Source of the DNA: Planktothricoides raciborskii GIHE-MW2
GTDB taxonomy: Bacteria; Cyanobacteriota; Cyanobacteriia; Cyanobacteriales; Laspinemataceae
Length of the DNA stretch: 64,000 bases
Reading direction: 5' to 3'
Assembly: GCF_040564635.1 (NCBI RefSeq)
Contig: NZ_CP159837.1
Coordinates: forward strand, 3,893,001-3,957,000
Every line of letters begins with the position of its first letter. The stretch's first letter is position 1. The translations under genes were made by a program, and so were the position numbers. The notes below the pieces were generated by a model, which ran no database searches, was not told the origin of the DNA, and saw nothing but the letters and a program-made list of their open reading frames with translations. Positions 35,962 to 45,489 of the stretch are shown piece by piece.

Positions 35962-37590
35962 ATGAAAATCCCCAAGACAGTTCTTAGCCCATTTGCCGGT
36001 AGTCTTTCCTTTGTCAGTGGAGCCCGTCCACCGTGGTTTCTGGTGGTGGCTGCCGGAATTACCGCGATCGCCATTTCCTGCCCCCTGATTTATCTATTTG
36101 TTCGCGCTGGGGGCGCTGGATTGGATCAAGTGTGGCTGATGCTTTCCCGTCCGCGAACTTTGGCAGTCTTACGAGACAGTGCAGGGTTGGCAGGGGTGGT
36201 GACGCTATTTTCTGCATTGATTTCCCTGCCTTTAGCCTTTTTAACGGAAAGAACGGATTTACCAGGCCGAAAATTTTGGGCGATCGCCACCACTTTACCC
36301 CTAGCGGTTCCCAGTTATGTGGGCAGTTTTGCCATCATTGCCTCTTTTGGCACTAAAGGCAGTTGGTTGCAACTGCTGCTAGAACCGTTTGGGGTGCAAG
36401 AGTTGCCCTCAATTTACGGTTGGCCCGGGGCGATTTTGTCCCTGACCTTATTTACTTATCCTTATTTACTAATTAGCATTCGGTCTGGGTTACAAGGCAT
36501 TGACCCTTCCTTAGAAGAAGCCTCGCGAAATCTGGGACAGAATAGCTGGTCAACGTTTTGGCGGGTTACATTTCCCCAACTGCGCCCTTCCCTGGTGGCT
36601 GGGGGCTTGTTAGTGGCTTTATATTCTTTGCGAGATTTTGGCACCCCAAGCTTGATGCAGTTTGACTCGTTCACCCGCGTCATTTTCATTCAATATAAAA
36701 GCAGTTTTAACCGCAACTCTGCCGCTGTCTTGGCTTTAGTCTTGGTGGCTTTGGTGTGGTTAATTTTATGGTTGGAATATCGGGCCAGAACTGGGGCGGC
36801 TTATTACAGTAGCCACTCAGGGGTGGGTCGTCCCCAGGGTCAATTCCAGCAAGTGTCTTTGGGTCTGTGGAAATGGCCAGCGATCGCCTTTTGTAGCCTA
36901 ATTACCTTCCTGGGGTTAGTGCTACCCATTGCCATATCTGGGCTCTGGCTGTGGCGCGGACTCAATGCTGGGAATATGCCTCCCAATTTTTTCCCGGCGG
37001 CGGGAAACTCTTTGCTGGCGGCAAGTTTGGCGGCGATCGCTGCCACCTTATTTGCCCTACCCGTAGCTATTTTATCGGTACGGTTTCCAGGGGCTTTGGC
37101 AACTTTAATTGAACGTTGTACCTATATTGGCTTTGGCTTACCGGGCATCGTCGTCGCCTTATCCCTAGTCTTTCTCGGTGCCAAATATCTACCGGGTTTA
37201 TATCAAACTTTGCCTATGTTAATCTTTGCTTACTTAATTTTATTTTTACCGCAATCCGTAGGGACGATTCGCAGCAGCTTATTACAAATTAACCCTGGAC
37301 TCGAAGAGTCAGCCCGGATTTTGGGGCGCAGTCCTTGGCAGACCATTCAAGAAATTACCATTCCCTTGGTCAGTCCGGGAGTTGTCGGGGGTGGGTTATT
37401 AGTTTTTCTCACCGCCATTAAAGAACTGCCCGCCACTATGTTATTAGCGCCGATTGGTTTTCGCACCTTAGCCACGGAAATTTGGAATGCCACCGAGGAT
37501 GTTGCCTTTGCGGATGCTGCCGCCGCATCCTTAAGTTTGCTGATGGTTTCCACTGTTTCTACTTTGGTACTTTTAAAACAGAAAAAATAA
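35962..37590 (+). CDS. futB: Ferric iron ABC transporter permease
   Basis: A 542-residue inner-membrane permease of the FbpB type, formed by two fused permease halves with about 12 membrane helices. The two EAA loops that contact the ATPase are GLQGIDPSLEEASRNLGQNSWSTFWRVTFPQLRPS-like (about residues 180-210) and QINPGLEESARILGRSPWQTIQEITIPL-like (about 440-470). It pairs with futA upstream and futC downstream. The ATG at 35962 follows CAATATCG without a clear Shine-Dalgarno. Despite the repeat between it and futA, spacing and strand fit one operon or an internal promoter. Confidence 0.95.
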   Translation: MKIPKTVLSPFAGSLSFVSGARPPWFLVVAAGITAIAISCPLIYLFVRAGGAGLDQVWLMLSRPRTLAVLRDSAGLAGVVTLFSALISLPLAFLTERTDLPGRKFWAIATTLPLAVPSYVGSFAIIASFGTKGSWLQLLLEPFGVQELPSIYGWPGAILSLTLFTYPYLLISIRSGLQGIDPSLEEASRNLGQNSWSTFWRVTFPQLRPSLVAGGLLVALYSLRDFGTPSLMQFDSFTRVIFIQYKSSFNRNSAAVLALVLVALVWLILWLEYRARTGAAYYSSHSGVGRPQGQFQQVSLGLWKWPAIAFCSLITFLGLVLPIAISGLWLWRGLNAGNMPPNFFPAAGNSLLAASLAAIAATLFALPVAILSVRFPGALATLIERCTYIGFGLPGIVVALSLVFLGAKYLPGLYQTLPMLIFAYLILFLPQSVGTIRSSLLQINPGLEESARILGRSPWQTIQEITIPLVSPGVVGGGLLVFLTAIKELPATMLLAPIGFRTLATEIWNATEDVAFADAAAASLSLLMVSTVSTLVLLKQKK

Positions 37591-37629
37591 ATTTGTTGGT
37601 TGTTGGTTGTTGTATTAACTATTAAAAAA

Positions 37630-38757
37630 ATGACTGAATCTACGATTCTTTGCCTAAACGGGATTAAGAAACAATTTCCTAACTCAAATACGGCAGCAGT
37701 TGCCGATATTTCCCTGGAGGTAAAACGGGGAGAAATTATCTCTTTACTCGGCCCGTCCGGTTGTGGCAAAACTACCCTATTACGACTGATTGCCGGGTTT
37801 GAACGTCCCGATGCCGGAGCGATCGCCATTGCGGGGCAAACTGTTGCCAGTGAAGGGGTCTGGGTCAACCCAGAAAATCGTCATTTAGGCATGGTGTTCC
37901 AAGAATATGCTTTATTTCCTCATTTAACTGTGGCGGATAATATTGCCTTTGGATTACAGAAGCGTCGGGGGGAAAAATTCTCTCTTAAAGTTTGGCAAAA
38001 ATCTGTCCCCGATGCCAAAGCTATTCGATCGCGCGTCAAAGAATTACTGGAATTAGTCGGATTACAAGGACTCGATCGCCGTTATCCCCACGAGTTATCG
38101 GGAGGACAACGGCAACGGGTGGCTTTAGCGAGGGCATTAGCCCCCAGTCCCGAAATTGTCCTGTTGGATGAACCGTTGAGTAATTTAGATTTGCAAGTGC
38201 GTTTATACTTGCGCGAAGAAGTGCGTAAAATTCTGAAAAATACTGGGACGACGGCGATTTTTGTCACCCACGATCGCGAGGAAGCTTTGGTTATTTCTGA
38301 CCGAGTGGCGGTGCTGCGGTCTGGGGCGATCGAACAAATCGGCACCCCAGAAGAAATTTATCAAGCACCGACTTCTCGGTTTGTGGCTGGATTTGTCACC
38401 GAAGCCAATTTTTTAACCGCCCGACGGATTGGTCAAAAGTGGGAAACTGAAGTGGGTTGTTTTGAGATTTTAGACTCAGGTTTAGACTCGGCGATAAATT
38501 CACAATTACTCCAAGATGGGGATATGGCTGAGTTGATGATTCGGGAAGAAGATATTATGTTGCACCCGAATGAAAAAGCGCCAGTGGTGATTTGCGATCG
38601 GCAATTTTTAGGCAGAGAACACCGCTACTGCTTAATCACCCCTTCCGGTAAAGAAATTCATGCCCGGACAACGGTCAATTCCTTATTGCCCGTCGGTACG
38701 CGAGTCTCTGTCGGCGCCGTCACGGAAGCCTTACGGATTTATCCTACGCAAAGATAA
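37630..38757 (+). CDS. futC: Ferric iron ABC transporter ATP-binding protein
   Basis: A 375-residue ATPase energising the FutB permease. Walker A GPSGCGKTT, Q-loop VFQEYALFPHLTV, signature LSGGQRQRVALARAL, Walker B EIVLLDEPLSNLD, and switch His in IFVTHDREEAL are all intact. A 13-residue insert (KRRGEKFSLKVWQKSVPDAK) follows the Q-loop. The C-terminal TOBE-like domain (about 255-375) is typical of FbpC-type proteins. The start at 37630 (MTESTILCLNGIKKQF) is preferred over an upstream start at 37600 that would translate a TTGTTGGTTG repeat. It is 39 bp after futB. Confidence 0.96.
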   Translation: MTESTILCLNGIKKQFPNSNTAAVADISLEVKRGEIISLLGPSGCGKTTLLRLIAGFERPDAGAIAIAGQTVASEGVWVNPENRHLGMVFQEYALFPHLTVADNIAFGLQKRRGEKFSLKVWQKSVPDAKAIRSRVKELLELVGLQGLDRRYPHELSGGQRQRVALARALAPSPEIVLLDEPLSNLDLQVRLYLREEVRKILKNTGTTAIFVTHDREEALVISDRVAVLRSGAIEQIGTPEEIYQAPTSRFVAGFVTEANFLTARRIGQKWETEVGCFEILDSGLDSAINSQLLQDGDMAELMIREEDIMLHPNEKAPVVICDRQFLGREHRYCLITPSGKEIHARTTVNSLLPVGTRVSVGAVTEALRIYPTQR

Positions 38758-39060
38758 TCGTAACCAATCAGCAATCACTGTCAAGTTATCAAGGGTGAAA
38801 ATTACACCGCCATCACAAGCGCTATCCATATCGTGGCGATCGCGATGGCGGTGATTGTTATGTGGTGACTTTTTTTGTCTCATCCCTGAGCTAGTTTATA
38901 CTTAATGGAGAATGCTTTCCGCCGCCATTGTTGGCTTTTTCCCTATACCAGGGACATGATGGAGCGATCGATCTAATCGGATACCACCAAATCTAAGTTA
39001 AATTAGATGGCTCAAGCAACTAGGTAAACAAGTACACAGATTCACGTTAATCAGTAAATT
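38758..39060. other. Intergenic with a CACCGCCATC hairpin
   Basis: CACCGCCATC (38803) and GATGGCGGTG (38844) form a 10-bp stem with inner CATATCGTGGCGATCG sequence; TTATGTGG...TTTTTTTG follows, so it may terminate the fut operon. The remainder upstream of the AAA-like pseudogene holds no gene. Confidence 0.55.
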
Positions 39061-40784
39061 ATGATCACCTCCTTGGAATATCCTACGGGTCTGGTTGCGA
39101 TCAAGTAGCCATTTTATGTTCCTCGTCCACCCGTGGAAGAGCAAGCTTATCAAGAAATTACTAAACCGGGCTGCTTAATTAGAATTAAAGCCCCAAAAGA
39201 AATGGGAAAATCTTCCTTAATGTTGCGGATTAACCACAATGCCAAAAGCTTGGGCTACTACCCCGCTACGGTAGACTTGCAAAAAATTGATACCGCTGAT
39301 TTCCAGAATATAGATCGATTTCTGCGAGTGTTTTGCACGCAAATTAGCTATGCCTTAAATCTTAAACCTAATTTAGATGATTATTGGGATGAAGACCTGG
39401 GGAGTAAAGTCAATTGCACTCTTTATTTTCAGTGGTACTTGCTGGAAGCAATTCACCGTCCTTTGGTTTTATGTATTAATGAGTTATCGCTGATTTTTGA
39501 ATATCCCCAATTAGCTCAAGAGTTTTTGCCTTTGTTGCGATCGCGAAGCGTTGCGGATGCAACATCGTGGTTTGAAGAAGCGAAACAGGTGCAGCCTTGG
39601 AGTAAACTGCGCTTATTGGTGGTTTACTCGACAGAAGTGTATGTGCCACTGAGAATTAATCAATCTCCTTTTAATATTGGCTTACCCCTGACTTTACCCG
39701 AATTTACCCGTGGACAAGTGCAGCAGTTAGCCCGATTACATGACCTCCCTTGGGACGAGAGAAAAACGGATAAATTAATGGCAATGGTGGGGGGACATCC
39801 GCTGTTAATTCGGTTGGCATTGTATAATTTATGTCATAATTCAGAATTTAGTTTAGAGCAACTTTTAGCAACAGCGGCAAGGGATACGGGAATTTATCGG
39901 GAACATTTGCGGCGTCATTTAGCAACTTTACAAGCTGATGAGCAAATTGCCACGGTTTTTCTGCAAATTATCACTGGAAATTACTCAGGCAATCACTCAG
40001 CCAATCACTCATAAAATGTTAATACGATTCTGATTTATAAATTATAAAGTTTAGGCTTGATCAAATTTGTTCAGGGTGAACTAAGAGTTCGCTGTGATTT
40101 ATACAGAATCTATTTGGGCAGATTTTTAAATAATAGCAATTTCGTCGATATTTCCACGCAAAATAAAATTTTGTGCGATCGCCTCTTGTAATTAGAAAAA
40201 GCCAAACAAGAATTGGAAAAACTCTCCCATATCGATCCTCTAACCCAGGTAGCAAATAGGCGATATTTTCAAGAATACTTAGACCAACAATGGCAAAAAA
40301 TAGCCGCCACGGGAAAGCCATTGTCGATTATTTTCTGTGACTTAGATAATTTCAAATTATATAATGATTTCTCAGGAAATCAATTGGGAGACAATTGCTT
40401 AAAGCAAATTGCTAATATTTTAGTAATATTGCCAAAAAAGATCATTTAGTCGCTCGCTATGGAGGAGATGAGTTTGTCATAATTTTACCGGATACTGACG
40501 CCAAAGAAGCAGTAAAAATTGCCAAGATTATCAGAAATAATGTGGAAAAATTAAAAATAATCATTTGGCAAACTACCCCAGCAGAAAATATCCCGCGAAC
40601 TCAAGTAACCGTCAGTTTAGGGGTAGCCACTACCATTCCTGATGCCAGTAAGTTTGCCGAAATTTTAATTGCCGCAGCGGATCAAGCCCTGTATGACTGT
40701 AAGAAGGCTGGACGCAATGGGGTTTCCCTCAGTAAAATTCTCAATTTTGGGGCAGAAATGAATGGGGATATTTATAATGAATAG
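39061..40784 (+). pseudogene. Decayed AAA-like/GGDEF fusion gene
   Basis: One frame (39061 onwards) encodes EYPTGLVAIK, then TAG (39106-39108), then FYVPRPPVEEQAYQEITKPG and the AAA-like ATPase core: Walker A-like RIKAPKEMGKSSLML, LVLCINELSLIFEYP (Walker B-like) and VVYSTEVYVPLRINQSPFNI. In the same frame come TAA at 40012 and about 40045, a winged-helix-like LGLIKFVQGELRVRCDLYRI, TAA at 40189, and LEKAKQELEKLSHIDPLTQVANRRYF, the start of a GGDEF diguanylate cyclase domain. A frameshift near 40430 moves the rest (VARYGGDEFVIILPDTDAKEA ... ADQALYDCKKAGRNG) to another frame. So an ATPase-cyclase fusion protein has been lost through at least four nonsense changes and one frameshift. The 293-residue middle frame could still be translated from a GTG at 39133. 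Confidence 0.87.
39537..39567. repeat. In-frame palindromic insertion in the AAA-like sequence
   Basis: GCGATCGCGAAGCGTTGCGG and ATGCAACATCG add the residues RSVADATS inside LLRSWFEEAK, a conserved segment of the family, by a 24-bp insertion that restores the flanking GATCG. It resembles the palindrome inserted in the DUF4278 gene. Confidence 0.7.
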
Positions 40785-40818
40785 CCCCATTCATTAATGA
40801 TTCGTTAATTAATCGTCA

Positions 40819-41109
40819 CTAATCGTCACTAAGAATCTTGGGCACTTTGAAAAAGTCCCCATCTACTTCAGGGGCGATCGCTAGAATTGACTCTCGCTCA
40901 GAAAAGGGCTGCAATTCATCCAAACGAGTGACATTTGTCACCTCGATCGCCCTGGTGGTGGGTTTGACTTTACTGGTGTCCAGTTCACTCAATTGTTCAA
41001 AATAATCTAAGATACTGCCAAGTTGAGTGGTAAACTCGACCTCTTCCTGTTCTGTGAGTTCTAACCGAGCTAAATGAGCTACTTTATGAACTTGTTCGCG
41101 GGAAATCAT
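40819..41109 (-). CDS. gatC: Asp-tRNA(Asn)/Glu-tRNA(Gln) amidotransferase subunit C
   Basis: Small 96-residue subunit that stabilises the GatCAB amidotransferase, which amidates Glu-tRNA(Gln) in cyanobacteria. The start [20 protein letters not shown], the middle [19 protein letters not shown] and the end [21 protein letters not shown] are typical of the full-length family. As usual in cyanobacteria it is not beside gatA or gatB. RBS is not obvious (GAAACG upstream). It is followed by the 3' end of the broken GGDEF gene in convergent orientation. Confidence 0.97.
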   Translation of the reverse strand: MISREQVHKVAHLARLELTEQEEVEFTTQLGSILDYFEQLSELDTSKVKPTTRAIEVTNVTRLDELQPFSERESILAIAPEVDGDFFKVPKILSDD

Positions 41110-41220
41110 CGTTTCAAGTTAATCTTGGTTTTAGGTTAATCGTTAATTGTTAACGGGAAATTGTCAGCCGTGGATTTGGGCAAAATAGACAAGGATAAAT
41201 TTCCGGTGATGTCACTCACC

Positions 41221-41742
41221 CTAAAAAAAGATATCCATCTTAGAACGTCCGGTAATCTTCAGCCAGTTTTGCGCTTCGATGTAGTTATTGGGAGCCATAC
41301 GAATCGCTTGTTTCCAGTATTCTGCCGCCTTATCATACATGGCTTCGGATTCTTCTTCGTTTCCCGCAGCTTTCGCTTTTTCTCCTTTGTAGTGATAAAT
41401 CACCGCAATGTTATTTAAGGCTTGGGGCATCCGAGGATTTAGGTCAATCGCTTTTTGATAGTTTTCCAACGCCAGATCGTGTTCCCCATTGCTGGTGTGA
41501 ATCAAGGCTATATTGTAAAGAATATAGCTGCGATCGTTATCATCCGGTTCCAGCTTGAGGGCTTCATAGTAATTTTCTAAGGCTTCCGCGTATTCGCCAT
41601 CTGCTTGGGCGGACATTCCGTCGCGGTAATAGGCGAAAGCTTCTTTAGACTCTCTATTGGTCGGCAGAATCTTTAAAATGATATCCGCCATGACCGTGAA
41701 GCTTTTATCGATGAAGTTATCGTTGCGTTGAGTTCTTGGCAT
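41221..41742 (-). CDS. ycf3: Photosystem I assembly protein Ycf3
   Basis: A 173-residue TPR protein on the stromal/cytosolic face of the thylakoid, needed for photosystem I assembly. Starts [20 protein letters not shown], the conserved N-terminus, followed by three TPRs ([55 protein letters not shown]) and the conserved tail [17 protein letters not shown]. Full length, intact. AGCC-type RBS is weak (CCAAGAGCCATAAA upstream). It lies upstream of gatC on the same strand with about 110 bp between them. Confidence 0.97.
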   Translation of the reverse strand: MPRTQRNDNFIDKSFTVMADIILKILPTNRESKEAFAYYRDGMSAQADGEYAEALENYYEALKLEPDDNDRSYILYNIALIHTSNGEHDLALENYQKAIDLNPRMPQALNNIAVIYHYKGEKAKAAGNEEESEAMYDKAAEYWKQAIRMAPNNYIEAQNWLKITGRSKMDIFF

Positions 41743-41828
41743 TTTATGGCTCTTGGAGTTATGACTAACCGGGGCAAAGGTTATTTTAATCTTTTATTGT
41801 AGACCTAGATGCGATCGCCTGAATCAAA

Positions 41829-42140
41829 TATTTGTTATTTGTGGTTTGTTATTTGTGGTTTGTTATTTGTGGTTTGTTATTTGTGGTTTGTTGTTGGTTA
41901 TTTGTTCACTGTTGAAGTTTCACGGTTCATCCACACCTGAGAAAGCGGGGGCAGGCTGCGGACAAACAACAACCACCAACCAACAGAGCGTCTTGTGCGG
42001 GGGAGCGGAGGGGCAGAGGATAGAGAGGCATAGAATTTTCCTCTTTCCTATGCATCCTCTTTCCTATGCATCCTCTTTCCCCCAACCAGCAACAAATAAC
42101 AAAGAACCAAGAACCAAGAACAAATAACAAATAACAACTC
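41829..42140. repeat. 15-bp tandem repeat and its distant inverted partner
   Basis: TTTGTTATTTGTGGT recurs four times with exact 15-bp period (41830-41893). From 42083 to 42138 AACAAATAACAAAGAACCAA-type units are complementary to it, so the 300-bp block could form a long stem. Between them lie GGGGGAGCGGAGGGGCAGAGG and three CTTTCCTATGCATCCT units (42041-42072). No gene. Confidence 0.85.
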
Positions 42141-42172
42141 TGTATGTGATAATTTCCTTGTAAGATTATTTT

Positions 42173-42397
42173 GTGTCTTGGATCACAATTAAGCAAACAA
42201 ACCATCGCTGGGAGGCAGAGTTGATGCAGCAATTGCTGGCGGCGCATCAAATCCCTAGTCGAATTCTGGATTTGGGAATTGCACCCTGTTTGGGGAGTGG
42301 TTCTCCAGCCGCTTTACAAGTGCGGTCAGTGGATCGTTGGACGGCATTGCTTTTACTCAGTCCGTTAGAGGACGAGTTGACTGAATCATCGGAGTAA
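42173..42397 (+). CDS. DUF2007-like small protein
   Basis: A 74-residue soluble protein, MSWITIKQTNHRWEAELMQQ followed by LLAAHQIPSRILDLGIAPCL, GSGSPAALQVRSVDRWTALL and an acidic tail. The pattern of an N-terminal strand, a helix with the A/GxLM motif and a second strand of ...ALQVR... fits the DUF2007 putative signalling domain, a ferredoxin-like fold; assignment by eye. Start is GTG at 42173. It precedes accD by about 205 bp on the same strand. Function unknown. Confidence 0.82.
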   Translation: MSWITIKQTNHRWEAELMQQLLAAHQIPSRILDLGIAPCLGSGSPAALQVRSVDRWTALLLLSPLEDELTESSE

Positions 42398-42603
42398 CTG
42401 AGTCGGGCAGATGTTTTATTGAGGTGGAAATTTCACTATATCTAACAAGATTCGGGAAAATTGATCTAATCAGGGGCGTGAAGCTTGCGCCCCAAAGCGC
42501 TACTCGAATCCCTCCTGAATGAATCACCCCGTTAATCATGGCGACATGGCGGAAATGTAGGCCAACACGGAAAGGGTAAAAGAAAAAAGGATTTATTGTT
42601 TTT

Positions 42604-43524
42604 ATGTCTTTATTTGACTGGTTTGCGAATCGAAAAAAAACTGGGTCAATGGCCCAAGAACGCCAAGAACGGGATATTGCCGAAGGACTCTGGACAAAAT
42701 GTCCAGAGTGTGGGGTTTTAACTTATACCAAAGACCTTCTCAGCAACCAACTGGTATGCATCGAATGCGGACATCATATGCGGGTGGATAGTGATGAACG
42801 GATCCGTCAACTGATTGATGCCAAAACTTGGATGCCAATGGATGAGCATCTGGCACCCGTGGATGCCCTGAAGTTTCGCGATCGCAAACCATATAGCGAT
42901 CGCCTGCGTGAATACCAAGAAAAAACCGGGTTTGCCGACGCGGTACAAACAGGACTGGGTAAAATGGATGGGCTGCCCGTCGCATTAGGGGTGATGGACT
43001 TTCAGTTCATGGGGGGCAGCATGGGTTCCGTAGTCGGAGAAAAACTCACTCGTTTAGCGGAAAAAGCCACCCGCGAACGCTTACCCTTGGTAATTATCTG
43101 TGCCTCTGGGGGCGCCCGGATGCAAGAAGGAATGCTCAGTCTGATGCAAATGGCGAAAATTTCTGGCGCCCTGGAACGCCATCGCCAAGAGAGATTACTA
43201 TATATTCCCGTATTAACTCATCCCACCACTGGGGGAGTCACCGCCAGTTTCGCCATGCTAGGGGATTTAATTATCTCTGAACCCAACGCCACCATTGGCT
43301 TTGCCGGACGGCGAGTCATCGAACAAACCTTGCGGGAAAAATTACCCGAAGAATTCCAAACAGCGGAAGATTTGCAGTCTCATGGTTTTGTCGATTTAAT
43401 TGTCCCGCGCACCCAACTCAAGAAAACCTTAGCACAACTCATTTGCCTGCATCAGCCTCAGTCTCCCTTATCTCACCGACTCTCATTGCCGCAAATGGAG
43501 TTGAGTAATATGGTTTCTCAGTGA
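42604..43524 (+). CDS. accD: Acetyl-CoA carboxylase carboxyltransferase subunit beta
   Basis: Beta subunit of the carboxyltransferase that makes malonyl-CoA for fatty acid synthesis. The 306-residue protein has the N-terminal zinc ribbon [12 protein letters not shown] ... [12 protein letters not shown], then the crotonase-fold core: [21 protein letters not shown], the acetyl-CoA oxyanion-hole segment [35 protein letters not shown] and [18 protein letters not shown]. The ATG at 42604 yields the usual [12 protein letters not shown] start. Intact and standing alone; accA, accB and accC are not in the window. Confidence 0.98.
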   Translation: MSLFDWFANRKKTGSMAQERQERDIAEGLWTKCPECGVLTYTKDLLSNQLVCIECGHHMRVDSDERIRQLIDAKTWMPMDEHLAPVDALKFRDRKPYSDRLREYQEKTGFADAVQTGLGKMDGLPVALGVMDFQFMGGSMGSVVGEKLTRLAEKATRERLPLVIICASGGARMQEGMLSLMQMAKISGALERHRQERLLYIPVLTHPTTGGVTASFAMLGDLIISEPNATIGFAGRRVIEQTLREKLPEEFQTAEDLQSHGFVDLIVPRTQLKKTLAQLICLHQPQSPLSHRLSLPQMELSNMVSQ

Positions 43525-44158
43525 GTTACTACTTTTGCGGTGGTGACACTTGAAGCCTAACCCCAGCAACCTCGCTCCCAGGAATAATTCCCCGGAGCGA
43601 ATTTTACTTGAATTTTACTTTTTTAGCCTTAATTACCCTCTATCCTCTATTCTCTATCCTACGAACCTCTTCCCCTGAGTCAAGGCCACAGATATTCTTG
43701 CTAAAGATATTTTGGGAAAAATCCCGTCCAGTGGCATGATATTGATATTGGATGAGAGCAATCACCAATTGCGGAAACCGATTGTTATGGGTTTTGCTTC
43801 CTTATCCCTTGCAAAGATTGCCAAGACTATCAAATCCCTGGGGAGCAAGTCTTGAGTCGGTGCGATCGTGGGAAGCGTCAACATTCGTCACCATAAAATG
43901 GGGTTCAGACCCGTCTGGGTTGGCAAGATGCTAAGGCAATTATGTCTCAAACCATCCGCCAGAAGGAAGTGGGTTCTCTTCCCAAAGTTGAGTGACTTCG
44001 GTTGGTCAAGGGCATTTTTCGGGGAATCTACCCCCTGAATCTGTTTTCTGCCGATAATCCTTTGGCGGCGAATGTTTCCTTGACCAACTTAAACTTAGCC
44101 GCACGATTTATGGTTCACTTTGTTAATCCTGCCAAAAACGTTGATCTTGAGGAAAACT
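43525..44158. other. Intergenic region upstream of psbV with an 11-bp inverted repeat
   Basis: GTTGGTCAAGG (44002-44012) and CCTTGACCAAC (44078-44088) are perfectly complementary arms 65 bp apart, in the probable leader of psbV. Short frames here (for example 43752-43934) have no support. A CCTCTATCCTCTATTCTCTATCC pyrimidine run lies near 43637-43660. Confidence 0.6.
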
Positions 44159-44647
44159 ATGGTAAAAAGATGTATCATGGTGGCTGTTGCCACGGTATTT
44201 TTCGCTTTTCAAGTGTTTGTCAATAGTGCTTCTGCGGTGCAACTGTCCACAGAAGTGCGGACTTTGCCACTGAATGCCACCGGGGATACGGTTGTGGTGA
44301 CAGAGAAAGAAGTTGAGAAAGGCAAACGTCTATTTATTAATGTCTGCTCTCAATGCCACCTTGAGGGAGTGACTAAGACAGACTTTAACGTGGGTCTCGA
44401 TCCTGAATCTTTAGCCCTAGCGACCCCCCCTCGCAATAATATTGAATCGTTGATCGATTATATGAAAAATCCCACCAGCTATGATGGGGAGTATGATATT
44501 TCTGAAATCCACCCCAGTATGAAGAGTGCGGATATTTTCGCGGAAATGAGAAATCTGACTGAAGATGATCTCTATGCGATCGCCAGTTTCATGCTTGTAG
44601 AACCCAAAGTCAACGTCAAGTGGGGCGGTGGTAAAACCGTGCGTTAA
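44159..44647 (+). CDS. psbV: Cytochrome c-550, photosystem II extrinsic protein PsbV
   Basis: Lumenal haem protein that stabilises the oxygen-evolving Mn4CaO5 cluster of photosystem II. The 162-residue precursor has a signal peptide (MVKRCIMVAVATVFFAFQVF to SASA), mature start VQLSTEVRTLPLN, haem-binding CSQCH, the second axial His region (YDGEYDISEIHPSM), and the conserved ending VEPKVNVKWGGGK. The ATG at 44159, with TGAGGAAA just upstream, is chosen over 44120, which would add 13 residues ahead of the signal peptide. Followed 166 bp later by its paralogue psbV2. Confidence 0.97.
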   Translation: MVKRCIMVAVATVFFAFQVFVNSASAVQLSTEVRTLPLNATGDTVVVTEKEVEKGKRLFINVCSQCHLEGVTKTDFNVGLDPESLALATPPRNNIESLIDYMKNPTSYDGEYDISEIHPSMKSADIFAEMRNLTEDDLYAIASFMLVEPKVNVKWGGGKTVR

Positions 44648-44813
44648 TTAGGCAGGTTATTCGGAGATTCCGTAACTGGTCATGGGTAATTATTAATGGC
44701 CGATGAGAGATTAAAAATTTTTACCTCTGGGGAAAATGTTTGATTCTTTATGGTGGTTAATAATTACCCAATTCACAGATAAAAACTCATTACAGATTTG
44801 AAAGTAATAAAAA

Positions 44814-45323
44814 ATGTGGCGGATATATCAGTCTTTCTTCATGCGTAATTTTCTGATCCTTTTGGTAGCAATTTTAGGGGTAATGATCTGGATTCAGCCC
44901 GCCGAGGCTGATCCGATTGAACCTTATCTGCGTCGATACTTGCAAGTCACCGAACCTGTACCCTTAAAATTGAATGAAGCAGGGGAAACTCGCTTATTTT
45001 CTCCTGACCAAATTTCCGAAGGAAAAAGTCTGTTTTTACAAAATTGTATGAATTGTCACGTGGGTGGTTCTAATTTACCTGTTCCCTCGGTGACATTATC
45101 GATGGAAAACCTCAAAGGGGCAACACCTCCACGGGATAATATCAATGCTTTAGTAGCCTATTTACGCCATCCCACCACTTACGATGGTATGGGGGAAAAC
45201 TTCTGGTGTCGAGAAGTACCGGACACCTGGCTTTCTACAGAAAAGGTGGAAAATTTATCGGCTTTTCTGCTCCGTTCCGCCGAAAAAGCTCCCGGATGGG
45301 GTTCTGACACTTTTGGCCTCTAA
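44814..45323 (+). CDS. psbV2: PsbV2-type cytochrome c
   Basis: Paralogue of cytochrome c-550 found beside psbV in several cyanobacteria. The 169-residue precursor has a signal peptide (residues about 10-32, MRNFLILLVAILGVMIWIQP ... AEA), the haem motif CMNCH, and the PsbV-like PPRDNINALVAYLRHPTTYDGM. Where PsbV has its distal His, this protein has MGENFWCREVPDTWL, so Cys may be the sixth haem ligand, as reported for PsbV2. The ATG at 44814 and an in-frame ATG at 44841 are both possible; the latter starts directly at the signal peptide. Followed by a strong terminator. Confidence 0.93.
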   Translation: MWRIYQSFFMRNFLILLVAILGVMIWIQPAEADPIEPYLRRYLQVTEPVPLKLNEAGETRLFSPDQISEGKSLFLQNCMNCHVGGSNLPVPSVTLSMENLKGATPPRDNINALVAYLRHPTTYDGMGENFWCREVPDTWLSTEKVENLSAFLLRSAEKAPGWGSDTFGL

Positions 45324-45407
45324 ATTTCCGGTCAATCTAAGATAAATCTGACCAAATCACAATGATTTTAAGTTGACAAAAATCATCGAGCAATAGATTT
45401 TCCTAAA

Positions 45408-45441
45408 GATTCACCAATATGCTTAATTGGTGAATTTTTTT
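45408..45441 (+). terminator. Rho-independent terminator after psbV2
   Basis: GATTCACCAAT, loop ATGCTTA, ATTGGTGAATT followed by a run of T. The stem is at least 10 bp. It can also serve the convergent receiver-GGDEF gene, as A residues precede the stem. Confidence 0.92.
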
Positions 45442-45489
45442 CTGGAGCTAAAAAATTACCGAAAAAATTAAAATATGAGAAAATTAGGA

